Shown here in pieces: positions 11,573 through 24,738 of a stretch of 46,187 nucleotides of DNA (the stretch's first letter is position 1; each line of letters opens with the position of its first letter). This DNA is from Branchiostoma floridae. Lineage: Eukaryota > Chordata > Leptocardii > Amphioxiformes > Branchiostomatidae. The stretch covers positions 14,300,217-14,346,403 of the forward strand of contig NC_049981.1 in assembly GCF_000003815.2 (NCBI RefSeq), in the 5' to 3' direction. The notes beneath the pieces were generated by a model. The model was not told the DNA's origin, did not search any database, and was given only the letters and a program-made list of their open reading frames with translations. Both the position numbers and the translations under genes were made by a program.

Positions 11573-13282
11573 TTTTCCCCCATCCACATGTTTGGTGAAT
11601 TTTGATAAACAAGCAAATAACACCAGCAGGTTACCTGGGCATTGGAAGTTATAGAACCTTAGTGACCTTAGCTATAGGGACACAAGCATGTCCGTTTTCT
11701 GTAAGGCATAGGCAAGCTATATCTCGATATGGAAAGCCTTACATATTCGTAGTAAGGGGACCAGATTTTGTGAAACTACCTTCTTTGTATATACAAAATG
11801 TAGTGTAATACGTTCAAGGTGGTTTTGTGTAATGCACTGCCATAAGGAAGTGTTTATGCCACTGACATATGGCACAGGTTATTATCTAGTCATAACATGT
11901 TAAAAAGAGGCAGGGAATATTGAAATTCAACTGCAATGTCTGTGCAAGGACTTGGTTCTACCTGGTAATGCTACATTAATTTGCCATTAGTAACAACAGC
12001 ATTTGCTAGAGTTAATTTGATCTGAGGTATTTAGTTATTTTGTAGAAAAATAATCATGTAGCCTCTTCCCTCAATGTTCACAGGGATTGTTTGCTATCAG
12101 CAACACACTTGACACTCCAGTCGGCAAAATATGGTGTAATACATATGCCTCTAGTGTGCACTTTGCAGTCTTTGTAGAAGGTGTTTTAGTATCTGAGAAG
12201 TTTTGCCAGAAGGGAGGAAGCTTGTGTCGTTTGATCCTTTGTAGTCAAAGAATGTGAACACCTCTGATTGATTTACCATTAGAAAAAGTGCATAATTACA
12301 GACTTAGAAGCGCAACGGGTATCTGCCCTTAAATGTGCCTTAAGTCACTCATCTTTCAGAAGTAGCATGGTGAGACCTGGACACTAGCCAGGCAGCCTGG
12401 TCCTTCAAGATGCAAAAGCATTGACTTGAAATATTTCGTTTCAAAATTTGTATGTTATGAATTATTCTGCAAAATTTGACCCTGAATTCAAGGACAGAGA
12501 TGGAACATCTGTGTGATTCTGACCTACATAATACCTAGATAAAGTAGACCAATTTCAGCCAAAGCCTAAATGAGTGACATATCACTCTATCTCCTTAAAT
12601 CTTGTCTATGTTGACATGAAAAGACTCGGCAGTAGGTAATCTCTTGTTCTGATTCCGCATCCCGATTTGTAAACGGCCTGATGTAATACGAGTAATGGCG
12701 GCCAAGCTAAGCTCAGAACAGGACTTGCGGGGGTTTAGAATAGTCCAGCAGTTGCTATGACAACACAGCCTGCGATTATGAGGTGGATGAAGCCTTTGTA
12801 GCAGTGTTAGAGCCTTTTGTGTGATGAAGAATGCCTTGGGGATCTCAAGCAAGGTTTTTCATCTTACGTGTGTGCAAAAATAGGGGGAATAGAAAAATGG
12901 GGAATAGAAGCATACAAATGTGCACTGTTCTCATGGGCCCCTAACACATGAATAAACTTATCCAATTATGCATATGTTTCGTCTTGAGCTCTTAAAGTTT
13001 AATGCATTAGACTGTTTTCAGAATAATATTACAGATGATAACAATATGATATCCTATTCTTTGATACTTTGATGTACATCTTATAACATTTGAATTTCAA
13101 GATATCTAATGAATGTCCTATGTTCTTTTCCATGTGCCGTCCTGATGCTGTTTCGTGCTGATTTGCTCTTGTCCTGTTGTGATGCTGTTTTCATACCATA
13201 TCATATCATGATACTACAGGTATGTAAATCTTAAGACAGAATCTAAAAGTTTGCTTTTCTATCAAACCTTGTGAAAGAACAG

Positions 13283-13315
13283 ACCAACCAACCAACCAAC
13301 CAACCAACCAACCAA
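13283..13315. repeat. (ACCA)n microsatellite
   Basis: About eight perfect tandem copies of the tetranucleotide ACCA. It creates a short open frame with repeated TNQP residues that should be ignored. Confidence 0.95.
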
Positions 13316-16129
13316 TTACTTAATGCATTAGAAAAATATTTGTTAGATCTATATCCTCCCCTTGCATTAATGGTTCATCCCCTCCAGATCAGGTGCAAAA
13401 CCCCTTTCATTCTTTCCACTGGCCTTGTTTATTTTAATAGACCAGCTTCTAACCACTGTTTGTACAAGGGGACCCCCAGTGACTGGCAGGTCAAAAGAGT
13501 TCTGCACCTGGAGCATCTTGTACTAAAGTAGTTATGAATGTCCTTGTCCAGAGTATAGTCTTGGCATTGGGTCATAATTGTTTCCAGAGAATTTCCTGGT
13601 CTCCAACTGATTTTAAAACATGTTGCAATTTGGTATGATTCTAGACACGTTACTTGTAGAAACATCACTTTTAGTATGTATGACCTTATTTGTACAAGCA
13701 GTTTTAGCATGTTAAATTGGTTTGTGTGTTTCACCCAGGCAGTTTTGGAACCATTCTATCTACCAAGGTAGCCTTTTGTCATATCTATAGATCTACCTTT
13801 GGCCATATCTTTTCCAGGGAAACCCTGGGAAAACCCTTTCATAGTTTACTAACACCTACTTTGTACTCCATAGATTTATAGTGATTGGTGCAAGGAAAAA
13901 AGAGAGTTCAGGGACTCCAATCAGCCTTTATCTCTCACCTGGCTTTGATAAGTGCCAGTGCCTGGTCTCAAGTGTTCCCAATCAGTGTACATGTTTCATT
14001 GCTGCAAGAAGACCTATGTGTTTGGCAGAAACCCACAAATTTGTACATCCAATAAATAAGTGAGGGCTTGTTTCAAGCATTTGAATTTGGTGCAAAAAGA
14101 ATATAGATATGTTCTGATATATAGTAGCAACTGTACAGATGGTTTTGCTCGGAAAGATTAGATATAACAAATTATACATAGACAACAGAATTTTTGTTGG
14201 CTTTTGAAATCAACCTAAGACTTTTTACAAAAAAGTTGATGCATCAATAAGTTCATCTGTTTCAAATCTGATGCAAGGCAAGCAAGCAAAAAGAGGACAC
14301 CCTGCATCTTGCATCTTTTCACTAGATTGAAGTGAGAAAGAACTTCTGAGGCGTGCCCCCGCTAATTTGAAACATCTCCATGGAGGCAGGGACCAAAGAG
14401 TTTTGTAAACAAACTTGGCCTTTCAAGTTGAAATTAGAAAAGTTGTAACAAAAACCCACACCACAAGGAAGAACTGTTGACCCTGGATTTGAAGGATTAA
14501 GCCTTTCCCCAATGGTGCTTGTCAGGATATCTTCTAAACTGGTTTGGATTCCTGAAGGAAATTTTCAACAAGTGTTCCATGTTGACTAAGTCACTATTTT
14601 CCCCTCAGACTTTGAATCAGAAGGTTAGAGGTCATTGAAACAAGTGATCAAGTACTAGTAGTAGAATTAGCTGATTGTATATTTGAATAGAGATTGTTTT
14701 CAAGCTACTTCTACTGTCCTTGTAATTAAACTAACTACCTAGGAATAGTAGTATTTTCTCGAGGCATTTTTCTCTGTGTGTGCCACACTGATGTCCTTGA
14801 TATGCAATTTATAAATTTGCCCTCTTGCCCTTCGTGTTATCATAATGAGCCAACATTTTTATTGTGTTTATGTTTCCCATGATTAAACAGTCTGGCATCT
14901 GGTTGGGATGGAATTTTTAATAACTTAGCATTAATCAACGACATTTCGTTGAGTTGATAACGGCATGGATTTTTGTGGCGACAGGTCTGAAGTTGTATCA
15001 GATTTTTGTTACTAGTGTTACTTAAAAGTCAGACGTTTCAACTGTTCACAAATTAGAACTGGGCCAAATTAACATATTTTGCAGCAAGTTCTGAAGATGT
15101 TTTTCTTTTCAAGCTGCATGGGAGTCTAAAGTTGTACATTTGGCTAACAGGCATTCACTAATCTTCTCAAGGCCACTTGCAAGAAATGAGAGCCAGGACA
15201 CTTAAAGCTGAAACTGATCGCTTTATAATGAAGTGTAGATCCATAGATGTGTCCCACCCACTTTTCAAATGAAGTTCTTGAGTTGCGACAAACAAGATTT
15301 CCAGAGAATGGAAACATAATTCGATACAAATTTCTGTCTCCTTTGCCCTGTAACTCAACCTACTAATGTCTCCTCAAATGGCCTCTACACTTTTCCAGCC
15401 TCTCCAAAACACGCTGTTAAAATAACTCCGCCTTTGTCTATGTAAGATTGGACTCGTGTTTTTTGGGCAGGAAACACTCTACCTCTGAATACCTACAGCT
15501 CATGTTTCCTTTTAACTCTTGTTGTATCCTTTACCACCCCCTGATCTTAGTGGTTTGGCTTAAAATCAGAGGAAGAAAATATTAATGTAGAATAGGGGTG
15601 ATTTCTAATGTTAATGTTGTGTTACCACATGGTGTATTGGGTTGAGTTTGATATCATCCGTTTTTGATACTTGATATTTATCTTCTTTTTTAGATTTGAA
15701 AGGGTACCGTTGAAAGATGGTGTTCCTGAACCAAAGACTAAGCTCAAGTTTTGTGTACTGATAGTTCCGAGTAATTAGTTGTAAGTTGTTTTTCGTCCCC
15801 TTTTCAAGCGCTGGCGCCAGAGCGGGGAAGCGGTGACTCAGGTGTCCGTTGCAGCATGGTCTAACGTTTCATGAAAGCCATTTCCTAAGTAGTAATCATT
15901 CCAGTGAATTAAGGTTTTACCACCCATAACAGTGGGGAGGAAATAGCACAGGGAAAACACTGGATGAACGCTTGCTGATCTTTTAATTTTGTGTTACATG
16001 TGTGATGTCTTGTACTCTCTGTGGGGTACTGTAAATGCATCAGTAGAAGGGGAAAGTTTTTCCCTTTGCTCTAACTGCACAGTTGAATCAGTTCTGTAGT
16101 TTGAAATAGTAGTAATACATCAGAAACAT

Positions 16130-16750
16130 ATATTTGCAGCTGAGAGGACAAAAGGAACAAAAATTTTATTCAGATCAAGTTATAACGACAAGTTATGCCA
16201 TCAATGATGAAACATTTTCTAGCTCTTCTAACTTTGGTGACCTCGATGAAGACGTTCATATCCGTTTAGATGACGGTATTGTTGATTGGACCACAAAGCA
16301 GCCTTTCTTATCGTCAGGCTTTTATGAAAAACACTCGACTTTGTCACCAAGCCTCATTCATAATGTAAATCAAATTGCAGTTCAAGCCCAGCAAATTGGC
16401 TGAAAGTCAAGAATCCTGGCGCCGAAGATTACAGGAGCAAGATATCCATCTAGTATCTGCTACAACATGGTTCAACACAATGTCCTATAGAGTTACTGCA
16501 AATTGACTTGGGCATTTGTCTATATCAATGCCTGACTTGATTGGAGAGGCACAGAATTGGCTGAAATGTGAGGGACTAGGCGCCATAGACAGAGGACGGA
16601 GAGTTTGGAATCGAGTTACGCTACAGCCTTGCTAGGAAAGTCATTTTTAGTAATTGTAGAAACTAATGGTACTTGACATCAGACCTTGAAGATGAAGATT
16701 CTGAAGAAAACATCCTTATTGAACTTGCCCTACTAGATTTTGAAAGGTAA
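16130..16750 (+). pseudogene. Coding-like relic of unknown identity
   Basis: I do not recognise this. A frame from an acceptor-like TTTGCAG (about 16138) runs to a stop at 16401 with an acidic, protein-like composition (FGDLDEDVHIRLDDGIVDW, then STLSPSLIHNVNQIAVQAQQ). Another frame continues past that stop as KLAESQESWRRRLQEQD and further to a stop near 16504. A third segment, 16683-16746, reads LEDEDSEENILIELALLDFE between an AG and a GTAAAA donor-like site. AATTGGCTGAAA occurs at 16394 and again at 16555, each followed by GGCGCC, suggesting an internal duplication. It could be a decayed gene copy, exons of a nested gene, or transposon coding remains. Confidence 0.3.
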
Positions 16751-17904
16751 AAATTAATGTATACTATTATGCTATGTCAAATACTTGTCCAGATGGTGAA
16801 GGGAAATAAAATGTACTGTATATCTTCAAATTATTTTCGCATGGAATTTCAAGGACCATTTTCCTCACTACGAAATAAAACTATAATCAATGTAGATAAG
16901 TTTACAGTATGAAAACTCACTTATCAAACTTTCCTAGACAAGTTTTCTTCATCACCATTGTTAGGGTTTGCAAAAGATTTTAGGAAGGATTTATTCTTAG
17001 GATTAATTAGTAGGAGGGGCTTAACGTGATTGGCATTGGAGTGTGAACAACGGCTAATTATACTGTGTGTTTTGCTAGGAGTCTACCATATTTGTTTATG
17101 GAAATACAGGACAGGGTTGGGTGGCCTGAAACAACAAATTAAAGATGGATACTGGACATACAGTCTAGTTTGGTTTTCTCTTCTTGCCCATTTAATACCT
17201 AATTGCCAGACAGGAGAAAGAGACGTATTGAAACATTAGGTTTAGTAACAGGAATCTCTTTGCTTCCTTGGCTATCTCTATATTTTATGTGTTGTTTGTC
17301 TACCTAATGTGATGGTTTTATATAAAAAAAGACCTCAGCTTTTGGCAAGGTGTTCGTTCTGTTGTCCTCCAATTAAGGTTTTGATTGGCAAAGAATCTCT
17401 GTAGTAGCTGTATCTGAATTGTCAGGTAAAAGGTTCACATTTACTTTATATAAGTGAATAGATAGATGCCTTGTTACTTTGCCATAAAGGCTCCTGTGTT
17501 GTAGGGCACATGAGGCGCTTACACTTTACAGTAGTCCAGCATGTTTGGTCTACAGCCAGCCTCACTGTGTCCTTCCATGTCTTGCATTGTGCCTGGACTT
17601 AATCCACCTGCAGCCATCTCGTAAAGTTAACTGGACTCATCTGGAGTGGACAACTGCAAGCTATAAAATATTTCATCCCCAGATAACAAATGGCTCGATG
17701 TCATACCTGTTTTATACTGGAGCTTAACTTCTACCAGCACAGTGGTAACAGGTGTTGTAAGCTAAATTAGGAGCCCGACACATTTCTACATGTCATGAGA
17801 GGTTAACAGAGTGTTTTAAGTGTTATAGGAACAGAACTCATTTTTTCTCCTATGCTTAACTGTCAATGTTTTACACCAGTGAAGGCACAAGCCAGTGGCC
17901 ACCT

Positions 17905-18090
17905 ATTATGTTAAATTCAGCAGGCTGGCTCCCCTTTATACTAAATTGAAGCACCCATTACTCCATACGTGGAATGCACAGTTTACCTTCTACATTAAAT
18001 TCCAGCAGCCTGACTTTGAATTATGTGGAATTCGAACGGATGATTACGATTCCCCTTGTGTAGGTTGGGATTCGAATCAATGCCTTATGG
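17905..18090. repeat. Dispersed repeat, copy 1
   Basis: Contains TTAAATTCAGCAGGCTGGCT at 17911 and a variant, TTAAATTCCAGCAGCCTGAC, at 17994, followed by GGAATTCGAACGGATGATTACG. The same order (AATAAATTCATCAGGCTGGC, then GGAATTAGAAAAGCTGATTACG) recurs at about 22125. A GATTCGAATC stretch in the tail resembles a tRNA B box, so a SINE-like origin is possible. Confidence 0.45.
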
Positions 18091-18819
18091 CCAAGCTGGC
18101 AAGACGTAGGATTGCTAAGAACCTTTCTGTTCAATCAAACCATGTATATAACTAGCTACATGCATTCTTTGAGGTTCCAATGTTATTACTGTCTTGACGG
18201 TAGTTTATTTGAAAAGGTTGCAAACTAAGGAAAGACTTACCGAGACCTAAAAGCTGTTTAACAGCCTTATCTAGTGGTATCCTGGTAGCTTGTAATGACC
18301 AAAGCAGTTTCGATTATTGCTGTTCTGTGAAGGTTGAACATGAAGATTGCCATAAGGCTGTGCGCGAGAAAAACGCAACCATTGCAGCCATTTGTACAAA
18401 GTATAAGGGATGTTTCTGAAGGCATATCTATGAAAATAACTTTGCTTGGCTAACCAAATCAGTATTATTCACAAGAATTCGAGAACACACGACGCAAATA
18501 AGATATTGTAACAGCCAGAGCCACAAGACAACTCAATGAGCTTTTTGGTTGTATCTGGTTCTTATGAGCTTCCTGCCAGACAGCAGTTAAATATACTAGA
18601 TGTCAGCTAACGAATATGTAATTACACTCTAGTCAGTCCGCGCAGTATCAGGTAACGACAGATAAAGACACTTTAATTGTAAGGGAAGCCCTGTGATTAA
18701 GAAGTAAATTAGCAGCAGTTGATGCTCACTTACGGGATGTTGGTATCTCATGACATTTAAGTGTCTGTCAAATATCACAGTATTTGCTGTGTGGTGTAGG
18801 TTTGGTGAGGACACTTAAC

Positions 18820-19007
18820 AATAAGTTTGTTCGTGGTTTGAAGCGCACATGAGCAAAGTGATGCATTATGGGTATTACATCAAAGTTGAAGGCTCCTGGC
18901 CATTCTATTTGCATTGCCAGGGCCTTTCAATGTTGACATATTAGTTTTATTACCCTCAGTGCATCAGACCACTCCTGCACACTTAAAACCATTAACTAGC
19001 TTATACT
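18820..19007. mobile_element. Fold-back MITE-like element, copy B
   Basis: Two long imperfect inverted arms run from ATAAGTTTGTTCGTGGTTTG inward to AAAGTTGAAGGCTCCTGGC, and back out through GCCAGGGCCTTTCAATG to TTAACTAGCTTAT. It shares its arm with the copies at 22998-23153 and 25662-25790. No coding capacity. Confidence 0.65.
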
Positions 19008-20029
19008 GTGGTGATATCCTCCCATGGTTTTCAAAGACAAGTCCTGAGTCTTTAACTTCTCTAACAGAGGACTAGCCCTTGCACAACCATGTAACCACGG
19101 CTATAGAGATGGAGATAGGCACCGTCCTGTACACCAGTAGGTGTGAGAAAGATTTTAACATTTAAGGACTCTAGTTGAAATTCAACTTCTATCTTCAATA
19201 GCTAGCAGTAGAGTTCTACTCGAAGTACATCATCTATTTACCATCACACTTCATATGAAGAGAATTTCAAAAGTTTTTGTCATGCTGAGGTTGGGTGGTT
19301 TACTATATTAAGATAGTGGTAGAAAAAAATGCGCTTTGTGAAAAATAGCAACTTTTTTTCTTCTGGGTAAATGCTACCAAGTAACCCTGTAACATATCCA
19401 TCCTCTGTAAAACTGGCCAGGTGATGGTCTAACTCCTAATTACCCACCCTGGACCAGGCTGGAGTCAGAATGCAGCTCTCTGCTGACTGCCTGCCAATGG
19501 TGCCAAAATTATGTCAGCACTTCTACAGGTGTTAGTGAGAAGTTATCCAGGTGTAACTGTCAGCCACTAAGGGGATGTTTTTGACAGATTGATGTAGTGA
19601 AAAAACACACCTGTGTTAAGTTTTTACAGTTTAGTCAATTTTGGATCATTTAACAGATGTTTGTGAATTGGAGTCAAAGAAAGATAGCAGTGACTTCAAC
19701 TGTCATTCAGTGTCATAGGTTGTTTTGGAAAGCTGGATTTTGTTTACCCGTTTTGCATACTGTGAATTCATTAATTTTCTCAGCACTTCAACCATGGAAC
19801 TGAAACTGCCAGAAGTATTTCAAGATGTTGCAAAATGTTTGACTGTTTTGCTATTGCAAATTTATTTATTTTGGGGGTACAAAAACGGAAGATTAAAACA
19901 ATTTCCAACATTTCACTATTTGCAGTAGTGTTGCTTGTTGCAAATGTATGATTCTTAACTAAGAGAGGTGGTCTAACCCAAAATGTTGGAACTGATCCAA
20001 ACTGTTGTTTGTTGTGTTCGGCCATATTT

Positions 20030-20205
20030 AAAGAGATTAACACACAGGACGGGGGTGTTATTGTCGTAGCGGGTAGCCTTGTAATTACGTACAAATGAGC
20101 GATGATCACAGATGGCGGTGCCCCGCCCCAGGCCAGCGGGATCAGGTAACCCACCTGATAGTGAAGGTGGAAGCCTTCGCCTTCGGGTAAAAACCCATGG
20201 AACAA
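20030..20205. repeat. GC-rich block of consecutive short hairpins
   Basis: Within an AT-rich setting, several short dyads follow each other: CCCGCCCCAGGCCAGCGGG, ATCAGGT-AACCC-ACCTGAT (perfect 7-bp arms, about 20132-20150), GAAGGTGGAAGCCTTCGCCTTC-like pairing, and GGGT-AAAA-ACCC. The - strand has a 141-codon frame across it (MFHGFLPEGEGFH start), which I cannot assign. It may be a repeat fragment or a structured transcript. Confidence 0.35.
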
Positions 20206-22119
20206 AAGACATGTGATGTGTGAAATATCTCACCTGAGGCGAGTTGTCGTAAAGGTTGGTCTGAAGATTCTGCTGGATTATGAGTGGAGAGTAGACACAT
20301 GTTTGGCTGAGCCCAGCACTTCCATGAAACTTTGAAAGACAGAAACACATGCAGTACCACTTCAAATAAATGATCATGAGATAATTATTAAAGACTCATC
20401 TAAAACTTCACTTCATACCGTGCGTTACCAATTGGTAGAAGTGGCCAAAATGAGAGAAAAACAGAGTAATCCTACACTTGTGAAGCCTTACATTAAATCT
20501 AGACCAACACCTGTCACATGTAGTACCTTTGTGATAACAAAATTCTCACACTTGACAAATTGTCAATTACAGAGGAGGAATGGGCTTGGCCCAAGGGCAA
20601 GCATATCACTCCTGTAATCGGAGACTGTGGCTTTCCAACCCTCCCGACCTTTGTTACCCAGCATTCTGTTGGGACACAGACTTATCTGTGTGGAATGTAC
20701 GGGAAATATGCTCTTTTCTTGACTTGTAAATGTTGTGTATATGCCCTGTTAGAACTGATGTAATTGAATGTGAGTTAATTGTCTTGAACTTAATGATGGT
20801 AAGACTGTTTACACAATAACACAATGGAAGAAAACAGACAACAAGGGAAGATATATGAAGGTCATGATACCTTTTATTTTTTTAAAGGTCAAATTTGAAG
20901 GTCAAGGGAAAAAGCTTTCAAACAAATAGGCTGTTTGATTGGCAGAGGCCTGTTTCCCAGAAATAATTGGTTGTCAACTATAGATTCTTTGTGCATGTTA
21001 TGTTTTCTCTTAAAATGTTTGGTATGGTAGTTTGGCTCAACTTCAAGGTCTTGTTTCTTATAAATGTTTAACTTTGATAGCCCTTTCTTTAAAACCCATA
21101 AAAACTGGCAAGATACAATGGTACTTCAGAGTATCTGCGTAGTGCATGGTGATAAGACCAACTTCAAGGGGTGCCTGGTTATTTTTACGTCTTTTTAGTT
21201 GTAAAACAATTTTTATGACTTGGTGGCTGTATCTCTGGCCAGGGGCATGGATTACAGCTTAGGTTAACAACATTGAAGTAAACTGTTAATAATGAGCACC
21301 TGTTCATGGGTGAATATTGGTGATAATGATGGTGAAGATGATATTAACTTTTATCACCTCAAAGGCCAAGTCAGTAAATATTTCATACCACAGAGTATTA
21401 GTGTAGTCGTAAAGTTAGAAGCATTTTGTGCAGATTGAACTCTTTTTGTTCTCATAGGTGGGGGCGTAAAGCCAGAGCATAAAGGGGTTTGGGCGAATCC
21501 GCGTAAGCCTTATGCATGAAAGAACCTATCACATTTTATCCAGGGGAGTACGGTCAATCCACGTGTTTAGATAAAAATGCATACTTCACCACAATTGAGC
21601 ATGAGTGCATTTTCCAAGTTTTATCAGTTTGAAACTGATAAAATGTGTACTATGTGTACTAAGATAGTTAGCTGCAGGAGAGGTTAATAATGTCATAAAT
21701 AGAGAAAAAAATTGAATGACAGATGTTGGTATGTCTTATACTGAAACGAAGCAGATAATCTTCAATTGTTTCCACATTTTGGGGTGTTTGAGGAATCTTG
21801 AGGTGGCATTTGACTGGCAGAGTCAGATGTTGTTTTAGGTGGTACAGGGTGTATGTTACAAGTCAAGTCTGTGAGTCTCAAAATCTAATAACATTTAATC
21901 TATTAAAGTTGATAAGGGCAGGTCTGATTTGAGGGTTGAGCCATTATAGGTGAAGACGGAGGCAGGAGAAAAATAACCTGGTATCCATCTGTTTTTGGCT
22001 ACTGGGTCCCTTTCAACAATTCTTCGTAAATAAACTGTGGGTAGTAGATAGGGCAACAGGACCTGGGGCATGCATGGGGCTACCATCAACGCTCTTCATT
22101 GAAGAAAGCAGTGGTCACA

Positions 22120-22250
22120 TATTACAATAAATTCATCAGGCTGGCTTTATGCTATGGCTATGAATTACTTGGAATTAGAAAAGCTGATTACGCTCTACAG
22201 AAAAGGGTATGTAGGAATCCATGAGAGACAATGGGGTTGGATACCAGCCT
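22120..22250. repeat. Dispersed repeat, copy 2
   Basis: Relative of the repeat at 17905-18090: TCAGGCTGGCT, a GAATTACTTGGAATTAG segment and GCTGATTACG occur in the same order and similar spacing. It is divergent and its ends are undefined. Confidence 0.4.
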
Positions 22251-22997
22251 AGTATGAGCCAAACAGCACAACACTGCCAATGATAGGGTGGAGTAGGTTT
22301 GTAGCTGGCATTTTATAGTAGGGAATTCTTCAAAAATTTGTCAGACTTTTCATGTAAGTAAAGTGCACACGTCAAGAGTCTTGTATTGTGATGAACACCA
22401 GACCCAGAACTTTGACGTCTTGAAGTTCGCCATAGTAATTAACAGTGAAGTAAATTAAAAGTGGTAGAGTAACTTGAGAGCTGACATGTTTCAGACTCAG
22501 GTACTGTACTATGAAACTTGTAAATTTACATGTAGGAATGGCAGACGGAAGTGCAAGGTTGTTCCCACAGTGCTTTCGCCATCATATGTCAAGCAAAAGA
22601 ACGATGAGCTTTCATCCTGTGTTCATCAAATTAGAAGCAATTGTTCTCATAAATGACAGGAAGGATACAGGACAAACGTTGACCTTCCAAAACACAAAAT
22701 TTAATTCTGTCTTTCCCTTTAGGGGCTTAAATGGATTACCATAATTGTGATTCATAGACAAGGACAGATTTTAATGGGAAACTAGTAATTGCATTGGATG
22801 AGAGCACATCACTGTCTTACTTGTAGTCAAAGTGTTTCCAAAATCAAATTAAAGAAAGCGTAAGAAATTCACTGCGACAGCTAAGGCTATAGAAGTAAAA
22901 TGTGGAGAAAAAAATTGACATACACATCCCCTGTGGATGTAGACTTGTAAAATATATGTAATGATGTCGAAATTCAAACAATTCTTTTTATACATGT

Positions 22998-23153
22998 TAT
23001 ATTAGTAGATAAACCCAATCGTTACACATGCATTGTGGATAATGAATATGTCAATATCCACTCTCTATGTTGCAAGGGACCTTCAACTTTGACCTGTTAC
23101 CCAAAATGCCTCACTATGCACATGTACTTTCCAAACTGTGAAGTAGCTTTATG
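22998..23153. mobile_element. Fold-back MITE-like element, copy C
   Basis: The right arm, read on the - strand, runs from CATAAAGCTACTTCACAGTTTGG through GCATTTTGGGTAACAGGTCAAAGTTGAAGG, nearly the same as the arm of the copy at 25662-25790. The left arm is more decayed (GCATTGTGGATAATGAATATG). Coordinates are approximate. Confidence 0.6.
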
Positions 23154-24423
23154 TCTGCCCCTCCGTGGTCTTGTCCAATGGAACAGTCTGTACTAATTTG
23201 TCCCTCCAAACCTGATCATAGAGTCCTAACTAGGTGGATTAACAAGAGGGAGATGGATTTATCACTGCTGGTCCTTATCAGTCAAATTATTGCACTCCTT
23301 GGTGATTACCTGACATAGCAGGATGGCCCAGGGATGAGCCTCTAATTTTAGCTGTTTAGATACTTCAGATCCTTTTTGATGCATCCTTAATGAAGGCCTG
23401 ACATTTTCTCTCTAGTGGTGTCAATCCAGAGTGTATCAAAAATGACCTTTCCATTTGGCTTAAATGTCACGATCATCATCGCTATTAGATTTAATTTCTC
23501 AGTTTGAAACGTGCGTGTTGTTCCAGAACGGTTTATTTGATAGCAGAGTTACACAAACTGACTATATTTGCTTTTCCACTTTTCAGACAAGGTTCATTTT
23601 CTGCACAAAAAGGAGCTGCACTATTACTGTGTTTTCTTACTGTTAGTGGTTTCACAGTGACCTGTCAGGGTTAACACATCACACAGGGAACACATGATCT
23701 GTCGTGCACTTCATTACTTCGGTTGTTTCAACCGCAAAGTCAAAACATCGCGGACACCTCTATTCTGCGAAATTAAGTCCCTCTGAATTTACAGCACTTT
23801 GAAGTTCTAGAGTACAGCTTGTTGTTTCAAGCACTCCTACCGCCTCTCTGGATGCATGGCTTTTTACTTTTCACACCTTGTGGTCCTCGGAAAGTTACAC
23901 GTGCATTTTTGGCATATTTCTGGAGTGCAAACAGACAGCACCCTTGCTCCACTGCATTACTCTGCCTCATTACTGAACTAATTACCAACAAGCAGGCAGT
24001 GGCCCCTGCCAAGATGTAGGTTTGATACAGGACATTCCTTACTGTCTGTAACACAGGAATGAGGAACTGGGTTGTTAGTGAAAGATGTGTTAGAGATAAT
24101 GGGGAGGGAGCCCATTTGATGGTTGACTGGTTGGTTGGTCTGAAAATGTCTAAGAGATAGCAACAAAGTTCTCACACTCTCACAACTCCATATATAGCTT
24201 TGGGTGCGTGAAAAATTGTAATGAATGAATGATTAGAAAATGATAAGATTAAAATGAAAAGTCATATAACTTAGTAATAGATATGACATAAATGAATCTT
24301 AAAAGTTGAACAGCTTTTATAGTTATACGAATACAAGAATGTATAATGTACAGTATACTTTTTGTTTTTATACTTAAGATATAGCTAGTATTCGACTAAT
24401 GATTTTCTGTTACATTTTTACAG

Positions 24424-24738
24424 GCGATGTCAGACAATTTAGTGAATTCTACTTTGCAAACGAGCCACAGGACATGACGGTAGAGCGTGATGTGCCCACA
24501 ATGTTCAACTGTATGGCCATCGGGAATCCTAAACCAACCATTGAGTGGAAAAAGGATGGCACTTTCCTGAACTTGTTTGGAGAGATGAGGAGATCAATAC
24601 TGAACAATGGATCGTTGCGTTTTAGCAACATCATTCATAATAAGAACGAAAAACCAGACGAGGGGCTCTATCAGTGTGTGGCGTCCGTGGATAGCTTAGG
24701 AACCATCGTTAGTAGGATGGCAAGACTTCAGGTCGCAT
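24424..24738 (+). CDS. Exon encoding Ig domain 1
   Basis: A single exon carries the whole first Ig domain. The acceptor is a T-rich tract ending in ACAG and the donor is GTAAGT; phase is 1 in and 1 out. The Ig disulfide cysteines are C30 and C85, with core tryptophan W42 in IEWKKDG. The run KPDEGLYQC around C85 is nearly identical to vertebrate DCC and neogenin Ig1. An NGS N-glycosylation sequon lies at residues 62-64. The open frame extends upstream to an ATG at 24399, but that part is intronic: it reads through the pyrimidine tract and acceptor and is not a signal peptide. Confidence 0.95.

Larger units (their letters stand above)
10683..16100. other. Non-coding stretch without a recognised gene
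   Basis: No exon recognised. It holds an E-box inverted repeat at 11555-11572, an X-box-like GTTGCTATGACAAC near 12751-12764, an (ACCA)n microsatellite at 13283-13315, and a GC-rich block near 15805-15850 with the 10-bp palindrome CTGGCGCCAG. Confidence 0.5.
16760..24423. other. Non-coding stretch upstream of the Ig1 exon
   Basis: No signal-peptide exon ending in phase 1 was found. It contains the dispersed repeat at 17905-18090 and its relative at 22120-22250, fold-back repeats at 18820-19007 and 22998-23153, a GC-rich stem-loop block at 20030-20205, a GC-richer segment at 21455-21600, and a CGGTTG-TTT-CAACCG dyad at 23720-23734. The last 200 bases are AT-rich and end in the Ig1 acceptor. 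Confidence 0.5.
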
